From NCBI GenBank assembly GCA_019054805.1, contig JAHQIY010000008.1, positions 1,101,501 through 1,165,500 on the forward strand: a stretch of 64,000 nt of DNA. The letters are read 5' to 3'. The position numbers and the translations under genes were made by a program. Each line of letters begins with the position of its first letter. Position 1 is the stretch's first letter. The stretch comes from Brachionus manjavacas. Its lineage: Eukaryota; Rotifera; Eurotatoria; Ploima; Brachionidae. The notes beneath the pieces are model-generated. The model had not been told where the DNA came from and did no database searches. It saw only the letters and a program-made list of their open reading frames with translations. Of the stretch, positions 46,146 through 58,934 are shown piece by piece.

Positions 46146-46990
46146 TTAAATTTGTATAAATTTAACTTTTTTTAAATGGTTAATATATGATTTGCATTTT
46201 TCAACTGTTAATAACTTTTGAAACTCTTCTATTGCATGTTTAGCGTCGTCATCGTTTTTTATATTTTTTTTTCGTATAAAAGTTTTCATTTCATTCCAAA
46301 CAAGTTCAATTGGATTTAGATCTGGAGATTTTGGTGGCGACTTAATCTTAAAAAATCAAAAAATTTTTACCCCTTTCAATCATAGTTTTTGAACAAATAA
46401 AATTACCCATACGATATTAGTTTCTAGATATGTCTTACAAAGCCCTGAAGTATGTTTAGGGTCATTATCCTGATGCAATTTAAAAAAAAAATCGTATTTG
46501 GTCGCTCCAAACGGCAATAGAAATTCACCTAATATCTCTTGGTATAATTCTGCATCGAGATTTTCCTTAAATATCTTTAATTTAACTATTAAAAATAATA
46601 ATACGATAAAAAAATTCATAATCATTACTGCAAAATTTGTTGCACCCTTATATGATATTCCAGCCCATATGTTTAGTTTCGACTCAAATTTTGATGAACA
46701 TGGTATTGCAGTAGGGTAACTTGTAGGAAATCTTATGTGATAAAACGGTTTTTCAAAAACTCTAACTGTGGTCTCATCGACAAAAATGTAATTTTCAAAA
46801 TCAGCATCTTTGTAATTTAGGGACCAAATAAGGCGTTGTATCTTAAAGTATTAAGATACAACGCCATAAGTTTGCAAAAAGAGAAAATATAAATTTCATC
46901 CTGTGAAAATATTAAGATAGTTTTTTTGAGGTGAGTTTACTTGAACTTGGCTTGAATTAGCACCACTAAAATATGTTTTGAACTCTTGGT
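46146..46990 (-). pseudogene. Tc1/mariner-type transposase remnant
   Basis: Minus-strand pieces in order read FENYIFVDETTVRVF (first catalytic Asp, near 46780), NIWAGISYKGA, then KLHQDNDPKHTS (second Asp, near 46465). A frame break follows, then SPPKSPDLNPIELVWNEMK (Glu, near 46320) and a tail to the stop at 46146. This is a Tc1/mariner DDE domain, different from the pogo type of the surrounding ends. The N-terminal DNA-binding part, expected between about 46990 and 47560, is not readable with confidence. At least two frame breaks make it inactive. Confidence 0.75.
46832..46865. repeat. 34-bp hairpin in the Tc1 remnant
   Basis: GGCGTTGTATCTTAA, four bases, then its exact complement. One arm codes for part of the transposase; the other looks like a local inverted duplication. 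Confidence 0.8.
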
Positions 46991-47582
46991 TGTCTTCAGC
47001 AATTTTTTAAATGCTAGAATTGAGATTGAACAGACTTTCATTTATATTTAAAAGTGTCTTTTCTAAATTCACATTGGTGCCATTAGATTTTTCTTTCAAT
47101 TTCCCAGTCTTAGGTATTAGTAAATATAAAATATATAATGATACTTATAAATAATTTAAACATATACTTTGTTTTTTGGTACTTTGAATATCTTATTCGA
47201 CTGAATTACGGCGTCAACAATCAAGTGGTTGTTGTCAATCTCATGCACAAATTTTATAGTAGTATTTTTTATAAACTAAGAAAAATCGAGCAATAAAAAA
47301 AGCACATAATTAAACAATTTTCAGTCAGTTTATTACTTCTTCTCTATCTGTCGGTTCAGTTATTTTCGAAACTTCCACACTACCAGCGACCTTATGAAGG
47401 TGATGGAATGAATGTTTTTCATTTGGTATTAAAAACTCAATCGCTAACATTTCAATTTCTTCCTCAATTTATCCTTTTTTTTTTGAGTTTTTTTAGGGGC
47501 CTCATTTTCAGAGAGTGATTCACTTTCTGTCAAAGAGCACGTCTGAGAGATACCAACAAAAGATATTCTCTCTTCGATTTAC

Positions 47583-47784
47583 AAAATCAAATGCGCGTGG
47601 AATAAACAAGTGATTAACTCAAAAGAAGCAATCGATAGAATAAATGAACTGAAACAATTTTTTTTTAAACAAAAAAGATGATAATTCTAATGTAATTAAT
47701 TTACTATTTAATATTGAAAATTTTATAATTGAAAGTAGCTTTACCAAACAACCATCTATTACCGATTTTTTTCAAATAAATTAA
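47583..47784 (+). pseudogene. pogo/Tigger-type transposase C-terminus
   Basis: Plus-strand reading CAWNKQVINSKEAIDRINEL, one frameshift, NVINLLFNIENFI, then TKQPSITDFFQ and a stop. The ending KQ.SITDFF after an EA...L..L stretch is typical of Tigger/jerky-like transposases. This fits the terminal repeats of the element. Confidence 0.6.
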
Positions 47785-47934
47785 CTTTTTGTTTTTTTTT
47801 CACATTTTTATTTTAGATTTTGATTAAAATTTGGTTAAATTTTTTTTTATACCTATCATTTTATATGAAAATTTCGATTCAACGAATACGAATTTTCCGC
47901 ACAAGGAGTTCGTTATACCGAGGATTGACTGTAT

Positions 47935-49194
47935 TTAGATTTATTTTTTGCATCAAAAATTAATTTTGAAAATTATGCTCACTGACGCATTTTTATTTTT
48001 GAAAGATTATTCGTAAATGAATAATAATTAAAAAATTCAAAAAAATTAAGTGAATGAAAATATTAAAAGTATTACTGGTATGTCTAAAAAAATTTAATTT
48101 TTACTTTAAAAAAACATAAAAAATCTAAGGTAAATATGTATTCATGAAATAAAGATCTTGCCATCTGCATAAAATAGTATGTATTTTCTATTTGTCTCGT
48201 CAGCTTTTGGGATATTTATTTTGTACAAGCTAAACATAATCAGATATCATCGTATTTTATTTTAATGTTTCATTATTAAACTAATATTGTTCAAAATTTC
48301 TTCAAAATTTTCTTATAAGTTCAAGGCCTTCCCGCTTTTGTTCCTATTTTACCAATGAATCTACTAATTTTGAAAATTACTAATTTATTTTATTTACTTG
48401 TAAATTTTTACAGAGCTAATGCTCCTTCAGAATAAAAATAAAGATAAAGATAAAAAAGATAAATTAAAAAAAAAAAAAATAATGAAAATAAAAATTAAAA
48501 ACTTTAGTTAAAGTAAAATAATAGAGGTAAGACATGTTTTAGCAAAACTAATCAAATCAAGCCAATTTAAAGCTCTTAAGACACATAATTTAAAATAATT
48601 TAGTTTTAGAGTGGCTTAGAAAAAGCTACAGTAAAATTTGAATTAATTTTTTTATTTATTTTTTCAAACAAACAAAATAACAAACAAAAATAATTAAAAT
48701 TTATATAAACTTATTTCAAAAATTTTGAATTGAAATTTATTTCAATTTCATAATTTGATTTTGATTGAAGTGTAAAAGCTTGAAATTTGCACTAATTTTC
48801 TTTTCAATAGAAAAAAATCAAAATGAGCTCAAATTTTGAAACCTCTTTTTACTGTTTTACTAATAATGCTAAAACCAAAAAGAATGGTCGTAAAACTTCC
48901 ACAATTCGTTCTTAAGCTAATAAATAATAATTTAATTTAATATGAAAATAATTTCTATATTTGTATGAATTTTTAATAATATATTATAAAATTTTTAATA
49001 GTAGACTACTATTATAAATCTTTTTAAATTAAATATTTTATTCAATTTTGTAAAATTTTAAAATTTTTTAAAAGACTGATTTTAAAGTTTCACCACTTTG
49101 TTTTAAAGCCCTCCCAACGCACCAATTCTATCCCCTCTTCTTTAGTCTTGAAGTTCTTCACACTATTTTCATTTTTCTGGCTCCGCCACTGATA
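47935..49194. other. AT-rich intergenic sequence
   Basis: Apart from the LINE tail at 48395-48480, no gene or repeat recognised. Confidence 0.5.
48395..48480 (-). repeat. LINE 3' tail, reversed
   Basis: On the minus strand TTCTGAAG is followed by GAGCATTAGCTC (48413-48424) and CTGTAAAAATTT: the hairpin tail seen at 5631, 57233 and 60147, with one base changed in the loop. Confidence 0.5.
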
Positions 49195-49754
49195 AGAATA
49201 GTAGTATTAGTAGTATCTTCAGTAGAGAAATTTCTAACTAAACCAACTCTCGAAAGCGTTTAGCCTTAAAAAACTAAAGCTTTGAAAGACTTTGCTTTTC
49301 ACCATTCCAAAAACTTCATTGTCAAAGACTGGTTTGAAGCTATTCATTGTCTGCGCACTAACAGCATTAACTGATAAGCTGTTCAATAATTTTGCGATTT
49401 TTTAAGAAATTATCTTTAAGAGCCTGTGCAATCTATTTCTTGGACCAATCTATTGTCATTTAGTCTTCTTAGGCTTTTTAAACCACAAGCGAAATTGATT
49501 CCATTTGTTAACGATGTTTTTTCAAAAAATTTTAAAATTTTATATATTTGAATTAAGTTTATACTGCATACTCGAGATGGGGTCTAAGAAGTGACGTATG
49601 GAGAGGTCTTAATAATTCTCGGCTAAGGTTCTTAAAGGAATTTTTTATTTGACCCAGTATTCGGTTAGCTTTCATTGCTACTACAGTACATTGTTTATTC
49701 CATTTCAAATCATATAAGTCGTAACTTGATTGAAATTTTTTGAATAAATTATCA

Positions 49755-50633
49755 ATGGATTTAAATAGTCCAGTGTCAAACGCGGACGATTTGGTTGCTC
49801 TTGTGGATGCCCTTTGTCAAAAGTTTAGTGCAAACAAGCCTGCAGGCAGATCCGGCAATCCGCACGCTAGGGAAGTTGACCTGGTTGCTGTTATTAGGTC
49901 GCTTGATGGCGCATATCGCAGGTGTATGGCTGATAAAGAAGATAGCATCAACGCTCTTAAAGCTGAGATTGCCGAGCTTCGAGATCGCATCGATTCAATC
50001 GAGAAAAGGCCAGTGACCTCGGCTTCATCTGGTTCGATTAACTGGGCTAAAGTAGCCTCGGGATGTGTGCACAAAGATGAAAATGCAGTAGCGTTAATGA
50101 CATCAATATCAACCGAAATGAAGAAAAAGGAAGAACGGGCTAATAATGATTTACTAGCTATTCCGGCATCAATCATTACTGTTGCTGATGGAGAAGCCGA
50201 TTTCGCAAAGAAATTGGCAACACATATGGGCATTCCAGGTTCAAGAGTTAAGAAGGCGAAGCGTATTAGCAAAAGAGTAAGTTCTGATTTACCAGAAATT
50301 TTAGGATGTGATGTGAGAAACAATCCAGTTCTTGTTGTGGTTGAGATGGAATCAATTGATGCAAAAATGGAAATGCTGCGAAAATCAAAAACGCTTCGTA
50401 AAAACCCCGAATTCAAAGACGTGTATGTTAATGAAGACCTTAAGCCAAGTCAAAGAGTTGCGGATCGGAAGCTTCGTCAAGAACGAGATCGCAAAAATAG
50501 TGAATTGCCGGAGTCAAACACTTTAAATGGCCGTACACTCAAGTTCAAAACATGCGAGGACGGAAAAAAGAGATTTTGGGGAATAAGAAATGGTGAATTA
50601 AAGCTGGTCTTGTCAAATATTGACCAGTTATAG
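49755..50633 (+). CDS. LINE ORF1 protein
   Basis: 292 residues from the ATG at 49755. A heptad-rich segment (about 55-95, DSINALKAEIAELRDRIDSI) is a likely coiled coil. Downstream is a basic region with VAKKLATHMGIPG-like text and ADRKLRQERDRKNSEL, as in ORF1 proteins of CR1/jockey-like LINEs that bind RNA and chaperone nucleic acids. No zinc knuckle is present. It is followed 12 bp later by the ORF2 start codon. The frame is intact. Confidence 0.75.
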   Translation: MDLNSPVSNADDLVALVDALCQKFSANKPAGRSGNPHAREVDLVAVIRSLDGAYRRCMADKEDSINALKAEIAELRDRIDSIEKRPVTSASSGSINWAKVASGCVHKDENAVALMTSISTEMKKKEERANNDLLAIPASIITVADGEADFAKKLATHMGIPGSRVKKAKRISKRVSSDLPEILGCDVRNNPVLVVVEMESIDAKMEMLRKSKTLRKNPEFKDVYVNEDLKPSQRVADRKLRQERDRKNSELPESNTLNGRTLKFKTCEDGKKRFWGIRNGELKLVLSNIDQL

Positions 50634-50645
50634 CAAAAAGAAAAA

Positions 50646-53600
50646 ATGCAATCAAGAGAGATCATCGCCTCATTTGATCTCAATGAATCAGTTGATCAAA
50701 ACAGCACCGAAGCAACCAAAGAAACAGTTAACAAGGCTTTGACCAAATCAACCAACTCCAGTCGTCCCGTAGCAACCAAAGCAGCGGTAAACAAGACCTT
50801 AACCAATTCAGCCAAATCCAGTCGACCCAAGGGTCCCATAGAAGTTCCTTATGATCCTACGATAAATATATTCACAGCTCAATCGGCATGCTTGTCGTTA
50901 TATCACGTTGAATCAGCTCGTAATATGCAGGAAATTACTCCGACGGCTAATGTGACGAGCAGTCCTGTAGTGAGTCCAGACGTGTCAATGAATAGATCAG
51001 CTTTCTCTTCGTTCTCTTGCTCGTCATCGGCAGCATCGTCGTCATCATTTCTCTCTTCGAGCTCTTTACAACAAATGTCTCCAAAGGACAGCACATCGTT
51101 TGAGTCCAGTTCTGAATCGTTGGTCAGATGCCCAGATAGGACTAAATTCTGGTACACGAATGCTACTAGTCTTAACAACAAGATGCACATGCTCGAATCT
51201 ACGGCATTTAGCTTGGAACCAGATATAATCGGCATCACAGAGACTTGGTTTTGCCCAAGTTCCGTACCGGAACTCATCGGTTATCAGCTGTTTAGAGTAG
51301 ATCGCTTGGGTGACGTGAGAGGCGGTGGTGTCTGCATCTACGTGAAAGATGGAATCGAAGCCTTTAGAGCGACAGAGTCGAGTTTACTGAGCACTGATTG
51401 TGAGCAGGTTTGGGTTGCAATCAAATTAAGAGACCAAAAACCTTTTATTTGTAGGTTGCATTTACAGACCACCGACATTGCAAACCGAATCGAGCATGCC
51501 TTGTAATGTTGACAGCGGAATCGCACGGTCAATCACATCAGCTGTAAGCGGCGTTGTTAAGAATGTATACTCGACAACTATCTTAATGGGTGACTTCAAC
51601 ATGCCAGACGTTGAATGGAACGAATTCGGCTCGCCAGTCCTGGGAGACATTGCATCAGCAAGTGCACACGTCACCAACGCACTTAGTCACTCCAGCCTTG
51701 TCCAACTTGTAGCTAATAAGACGTTCTCATTCGACGGGAAGCCAAGCAGTCTTCTCGACTTTGGTCACCGACCCAAACAGAGTATCGGAAGTTAAGATTG
51801 GCCCACCACTGGACGAAAGGTCGGTCAGAAGCCACTACAGCATACAATTCAAATTCTACTGGCCAACAGCGCGACCGACGAGCTTCGATAGCAGAAAGTT
51901 TAACAGGAAGCATGGTGACTACGTCGCCATGAGCAAGCACTTCAACACAATTGACTGGCACTCAGCACTCAACAATCGACACACTCAAGAAAGTTATACT
52001 TCGTTCCTCGGTATCTTTGGCGAGGCGGCGGACATTTTCGTCAAAAGGCGTTTACCTCGGCCGGCTCAGGTGAAGCCTCCTTGGTGGAATCAGCAGATAT
52101 CATCGCTTGTGCGTCGTAAGCGGCGCCTTTTCATCCGCAAACGCATCAAACGGGACGATGACCAATTGGCAAGAAACCATGCAGCATTGTGCCGACTAGT
52201 CAAATTCACGGTGAAGATGAACATTATTGAGTACGAAATGAAGCTTGCACAAGCAGCTAAAAGGAACCCTAAGCTCTTATACTCCTACATGAACCGTCGT
52301 TTTGCTTCAAAGGAAATTATAGCTGCCCTGACGGACCACGACGACCAGACCGTCACTGACCGGACCAGCATTTGCAACAGGTTAAACATGTTTTTCTTCT
52401 CGGTCTTCGAGCCTCCAACTTCACGGGAAGACATTAAGCGAGCTAAAGATAATTTTATTAGGCGCTCTCATGCCGATCCAAGCTTTAGGATCAGTGAAGT
52501 CGTTACTCCTTGTAAAGTGCAAGACAAGCTTATGAAATTGTGCAGTGACAAGTCCGCAGGAGTCGACCAAGTAGCAACGCACGCGCTTAAAATGTGTTCC
52601 AAGGAGCTTGCTGGACCACTCTCGCTTATTTACTCACAGTCTCTTAGCTCATCTACACTTCCCAAAGAATGGAAGATCGCAAATGTATCACCTATTTACA
52701 AAAGTGGAAGTAGATCCGCAGTTGGCAACTATCGCCCAGTCTCTCTTACCTCAGTCCCATGCAAGGTCTTGGAATCACTCGTTAAGGACTACATCGTCAA
52801 ACACCTGGACAAATACAATTTGATTACCAAGAAACAACATGGCTTTGTGGCACATAAGGCATGTGTGACCAACCTGCTTGAAACAGTTGACTACCTGACA
52901 GACTGCGCCAGTCGTAAAGAGCCTGTAGATATAATATACCTGGACTTCGAGAAGGCGTTCGACAAAGTATCACACGAACTGCTCCTGGTCAAGCTAGCAG
53001 CGTACGGCATTCCCGATATCATTGTTCGCTGGATTCGTAATTTCCTGAGCGGCCGAAGACAGAGAGTAGTCATAGGCGAAGCAGAATCGGAATGGGTACC
53101 AGTTACAAGCGGCGTTCCTCAGGGTTCGGTCATTGGCCCGCTTCTCTTCATCATTTACATCAATGATATGCCAGACGTGTGTGGATCTGTTTGTAAGCTG
53201 TATGCTGATGACAGCAAGCTAATAAGCTCGGTACTACGTGTGGAGAACTCTAGGAGGCTGCAGTCTGACCTCAACCGTCTTGCAGAATGGTCGGACACTT
53301 GGCGAATGAAATTCCACAAAAAGAAGTGTGTGGTCATGCATGTTGGGGACAAGAACGATTGCTTCGAGTACATGCTAGGCGATCATACACTTGAAAAGAC
53401 CACAAAAGAGCGAGACCTCGGAATCATTATCATAAATGACCTTAAGTGGACTGAGCAGTCCAAGAGAGCGGCGTCTAGGGCGACGATGATAGCGTGCCGA
53501 ATCAAGCTAACCTTCTCGTATTTCTCATTGGAACTGGTGAACTTGCTCTACAAGTTGTTCGTACGGCCTCACTTAGAGTTTGCAGTCGGTGCCTGGAATC

Positions 53601-54025
53601 CTTTTCGGCGGGGTGACATTAAACTGCTTGAACAGGTGCAAAGGAGATTCTCAAAGCTAGTCCCTGAACTCAAATCGAAACCCTATGTTGAAAGAAGAGA
53701 AGCTCTCGGTTGGATCACTCTAGAAGAACGGCGTAGTCGAGGTGACCTCATCCAGCTCCATAAGATTCAGCACGGCTACGACCACGTATGCTTTATCAAC
53801 GGCGATCAAAGGCTGGCGTCTGATGGCCACGACGGTCCAGCAGGGAACACCAGAACTTGTCATCGTGCAATTGAGCGCCAGTTGGTTCGCAACTGCGAGG
53901 CACGCACCAACTTCTTCACGAACAGGACCGCAGGTGACTGGAATGCCCTAGATGCAGCGACCAGATGCGTAACTAACACCAACACATTTAAAAATAGAAT
54001 TGACAAACTACTTTATTTTTTATAA
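50646..54025 (+). pseudogene. LINE ORF2 (endonuclease and reverse transcriptase) with two frameshifts
   Basis: The ATG at 50646 starts a Ser/Thr-rich leader (to about residue 165). The APE-type endonuclease follows (WYTNATSLNNKMHMLE, DIIGITETWF, GGGVCIYV, MGDFNMPDVEW, then SHYSIQF). The RT has FRISEVV, KSAGVDQVATHALKM, NYRPVSLTSVPCKVLESLV, IIYLDFEKAFDKVSHELLL, SGVPQGSVIGPLLF and CKLYADDSKLI (YADD intact). A C-terminal block follows (HLEFAVGAWNPFRRGD, ITLEERRSRGDLIQLHKIQ, FFTNRTAGDWNAL). One extra T near 51450 and one near 51755 shift the frame inside the endonuclease domain, so this copy cannot make full ORF2. The RT portion alone (51761-54025) is one long open frame. Confidence 0.88.
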
Positions 54026-55473
54026 TATTCTTTTTGTTACCATTAAGACTAAAATTTATTCTAAAAATAGGATATTAGAAAATATGTAAAACAAAATTTA
54101 TTTATAAAATTTGTAAAAAAAAGCTATCTATAAATAGCTTATTTAAAAAAGGAAAAAAAAGGCAAGTGGCTGTTATAGTGGGGCGTCTACGTGCGCCACT
54201 ACTTGGAGACCCAAGTCTCCCACAGCATTTATACTACTACTACTACTAAATCATTTATAAAACCCAAATCCTTTTCTTTTGTTATCTCCTCTAGGAAATG
54301 AGATAAATTTTAAGTCATCAGTGAAGTGTCGTGAAAAAAAAACTTAATATGAACAAGCATGAAACTTATGTTTCCATGTTCAAGACCTACCCCACTTCCA
54401 AATATAATAATATATTTGTTTAATGGTTTGTTTTAAGTGTTGAAAAACCTTTCCTATTTTATATTATGAAAGCACCTTAAAGTTAATGTATATAAGCCAA
54501 CACAAATCTAAAGATTTATTATTATATTTCTTTGTGTTTCTTTATTTTCATTCTATTTCATAAGCTTATTTAACTTGGTCACTTAGAGTGGCCACTTTCT
54601 ATTAAGATTATAATAAAATTTTTAAATAAGAAAACTTTATTTAAAATCCAAGACATTTTAATCAACATATCCAAAACAGAAACTGTTGAAGCTCTAAGGA
54701 TAATAATTTATTTAGATCATTAGTATATTCTAGTAGTAGTGCTTTATCTCATCACTAAGCATTCTTTCAAATACCTTGCCGACTGTTGAAGTTAGTGAAA
54801 TCGGTCTATAATTTTTAATGTTCATTTTTGATCCACTATGTATAGGAGATATATTTGCTTTCTTCCATAATTTTTGTAATTCACCCTAATTAAACGATTT
54901 TATAAATATTGATAAAAGTGCGCATGAGATTTCATTATAGCAATTTTTAAAATGCAAAGAATGCATTCCATCCAGTCCAGGTGATTTTTTAGGGTTTAAG
55001 AGTAATAGATCAATTTTGTCTGGCTAAAAGATGACGTCCAGGTTCAATCTCAGCAATCTGTCTGCTCTTTTAGGAAAGTGAATATTGCTCTCAGTTTCAC
55101 TCGGCAAGTTGAAAACCGATTTTAAATAGTCAATTGTTTTTTTTACGTTTTGTAATTAATTTTTCCAACTTCAATTGCATCAAGCTGACTTAAAAATTTT
55201 CTCTTTCTATTTATATAGTTATAAATAAGTTTCTTTTTCTATATTGCATGATTTGCAAAGAAATACTCGAAATCATGGACAGCTTTTCTAATTGCTCTCG
55301 AGCAATTATTTCTAGATTTCTTATATGGTAAACACAAAAGATTACTTTTAAAATTTGTCTCTTTGAATCTATACGAGAGCTTTTTTTTTGTTGCCTTACC
55401 ATCTGCTTGGTTCCAGTTTTAAGCCCTTTCAGCCTTTTTCTATTTTTTTTTAGCTTTTATTTGGAGAATTGTG

Positions 55474-56484
55474 GGGTCTCCCCCAATAGGTGACCAAGCG
55501 GTCACGAAATATGTGACCAATTCAATTTCTCTCATTTGGTGACCAACAGTGGTCACGTATATTTGACCATGGAAATAGGTGACCAATATTTAAATAAATT
55601 TTAAAATTAAATTATTTAGGTGACCAACATGTAGTTTATGTGACCACTTAAACTCATTATGTGACCATCGACGTCATTTCGTGACCACTTAAATTTAAAA
55701 AAAAAAGAAAAAAAATTTTTTTAATTAAGTTTATTATGAAAATCGAAGCAAATCAATGTTTATAAAAATGTATTTTCAATGTTTAAAAATACATTTTTAT
55801 TAATAAATAAAATAAAAAAAATTAATTTTTATGTTTTCTACTTTTATGAATCTTTAGACCTAACTCTCCATTCATGTATTCACCACATAAGTCACATTTT
55901 ATAGGATTTTTTTTACCGCTTAAGTTCCTTTTAACTAAATCCTCTGTTTCTTTTGAACATGTTGGTACAGTGTTTGACAATTTTTCATAAATTTGTGATT
56001 TGCTTTTAACACAAACAAAATTTAAATCATCCAATTTCGCGTAACATATTAAAAATATTATATTCTTCGGAATCTTTAATTTGTTCATTCATTTTTGATT
56101 TTTAATTTTTAGAATAGTTTTAAAATTGTTTTTGGATTTAATATAAAATCTAACAATATTTTTTATAAAATTTGCTATTTCATCAAAAAAATGATTATAA
56201 TAAAAATTTGAAATTAATAATAATAAGTAAATAAAATTCATTTTATAAAATTAACTTAAATTTTGTAATAATATTTTATTAAATTCATGTGACCATTGTC
56301 ATTCATTTGGTGACCATTGATATTCATTTGGTGACCTATGTACTCATTACGTGACCGTTGTCTTCAAAATATTGGTCTCCTATTTCCATGGTCAAATATA
56401 CGTGACCACTGTTGGTCACCAAATGAGAGAAATTGAATTGGTCACATATTTCGTGACCGCTTGGTCACCTATTGGGGGAGACCC
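55474..56484. mobile_element. TIR element with GTGACC arrays and perfect 8-bp duplication
   Basis: Terminal repeats begin GGGTCTCCCCCAATAGGTGA on both ends (inverted), flanked by GAATTGTG at 55466-55473 and 56485-56492. Arms of about 220-240 bp contain about eight GGTGACCA/TGTGACC motifs each. The GG start and 8-bp duplication would fit Merlin- or P-type elements, but no transposase supports either. The middle contains a small zinc-finger ORF. Confidence 0.85.
55822..56088 (-). CDS. Small C2H2 zinc-finger ORF inside the TIR element
   Basis: 88 residues from the ATG at 56088. The C-terminal 25 residues carry CDLCGEYM...LKIHKSRKH, a C2H2 finger (C-x2-C-x12-H-x4-H). The first 60 residues are not recognised. 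It could be a captured host exon or part of a former transposase. Expression is unknown. Confidence 0.45.
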   Translation of the reverse strand: MNKLKIPKNIIFLICYAKLDDLNFVCVKSKSQIYEKLSNTVPTCSKETEDLVKRNLSGKKNPIKCDLCGEYMNGELGLKIHKSRKHKN

Positions 56485-56668
56485 GAATTGTGCAATAAAG
56501 TTCTTCTGTAAATACATAATACATTTGAGCTGCGTCCATATTTTCAAAAATTTAAGCTCAGTCCTGATTAGCCAACTCATCTATTATGCCTAAGAAATTT
56601 GCTTTAAAATAATTTAGATTCTTTGGTGAGTTTTCAATTTTCGTGTTCAGTAAGTCAAAGATATAACT

Positions 56669-57587
56669 AAAAAAAAAAATTTTTATTCATTGACTTGACT
56701 TAAAACTTGTGCCTTAAAAACATCAATAAGATCTACGCCAACGTTTTTGAATTGTAATCTTGTACAACATTTGTTTTTTTCTTGAGTAAAAAGTATTCTT
56801 CTAGTTTTACATAGACTGAAGTATTTTTAGCATGAATTTACTGTAAAACGTGCCTATAAACAAGACTATCAAACAAACAAGTCAAATTGACTCGGTTTGG
56901 TGTTTCTAGTAGTATATACTTGATTTTGCAAAAAAAATTTATTTGAATTTAGTTAATTTATAAATTTTTTCTTATTTTATGCTGAAAATTAAAAATTATG
57001 CTCAAATAACAAAAATTGACTTGGAATTCAGAGGCCACAAATCGATAAAGAGTCATTTTGACCCGTTGATGCTTCTAGTGTTAAGATGATAACATCTTAT
57101 TTTATTTCAAAATTAGACTAGTTGAGACTTTTTTTTCATAAATTATGAACAAGTCTGATTTTAATTTACTTTAAATTTTTATTTTTCTTTATTTTATTTT
57201 TTTTGATTTTTATCTTTTTTGTTAATCTGAAAGAGCTTTAGCTCGGCACAAATAAATAAATAAATGACTTGTGAAAATAAATTCACCCATCAACTAACAG
57301 CAACACCAAAAAACTTTTTTTTTAAAAAATATATATTTGATAAAACGATTGATTATTTTAAAAATAAAAAAATAAAGTTGAACTTTGCCGCCTTGGTAGT
57401 AGGAAATCCATTTTTATTACTGAGTAATATGAAGCCAAGCAATTAGCTATTATTGTCTGCTAAATCGAACTGTGTGTGTGTGTGTCTAAGTCTTTTTGAA
57501 GTTTTACCAAACCAAAAAAAAAGAAAGTTAAAAAAGAATCAGAGTCAAAAAAAATCCAAATTTGAAATTGTGTTGCAAAAAGTGTTT
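56669..57587. other. Intergenic sequence with a hAT-like scrap and a LINE tail
   Basis: Near 56690-56725, TTGACTTGACTTAAAACTTG resembles the end of hAT MITE B. The region also holds a (GT)n tract at about 57472-57487. No gene. The tubulin polyadenylation signal (minus strand) is at 57413-57418. Confidence 0.45.
57220..57265 (+). repeat. LINE 3' tail with GAGCTTTAGCTC hairpin
   Basis: AATCTGAAA, GAGCTTTAGCTC (57233-57244), CGGCACA, then AAATAAATAAATAAATG: the same tail as at 5631 and 60147. Confidence 0.6.

Positions 57588-58934
<1,347 letters not shown>

Larger units (their letters stand above)
44973..47932 (+). mobile_element. pogo/Tigger-type DNA transposon, disrupted
   Basis: The ends are CAGTCGATCCTCTGTATAAC and, as complement at the right, CAGTCAATCCTCGGTATAAC, with TA on both sides (44971-44972, 47933-47934). 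Repeated ATAACGAA motifs follow the left end. Such ends and TA target are typical of pogo/Tigger-like elements. Only the C-terminus of a pogo-type transposase remains (47583-47784). Most of the middle is occupied by an antisense Tc1-type transposase remnant and TTTACGTAAATT-rich repeats, so another element was inserted and/or the original gene deleted. Confidence 0.75.
49718..54247 (+). mobile_element. Younger CR1-like LINE, nearly full length
   Basis: It carries ORF1, ORF2 (endonuclease plus RT) and a 3' UTR ending in TACTACTACTAC. It is inserted in the old LINE: AAATCATATAA (49707-49717) to its left and AAATCATTTATAA (54248-54260) to its right form an imperfect target duplication. Removing the insert restores the old LINE frame (FINDLKWNKQ). 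GC is far above the surroundings. The 3' UTR (54026-54247) folds into local hairpins: TAGTGG...CCACTA near 54176-54201 and GGAGAC/GTCTCC near 54204-54219. The 5' UTR is only about 37 bp, so it may be slightly 5'-truncated. Confidence 0.88.
49195..56668 (-). mobile_element. Old CR1-like LINE, split by two later insertions
   Basis: On the minus strand from about 56668: a piece of the endonuclease C-terminus (LNTKIENSPKNLNYFKANF, MDAAQMYYVFTEELYCTI). The 8-bp-duplication element (55474-56484) then interrupts it. It resumes as linker, NPKKSPGLDGMHSLHFKNC, WKKANISPIHSGSKMNIKNY and RPISLTSTVGKVFERML (about 54740-55130). A stretch of about 300 bp follows that I cannot read as RT, and then TDDLKFISF and KEKDLGF before the younger LINE. 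On its other side come DLKWNKQCTVVAMKANRILG, LLRPHLEYAV and IQIYKILKFFEKTSLTNGI, ending in an (ACT)n tail at about 49195-49226. Many stops; dead. Confidence 0.8.

Noticed and set aside
49817..50416. 199-codon minus-strand frame opposite LINE ORF1
   Set aside because: Antisense shadow of ORF1.
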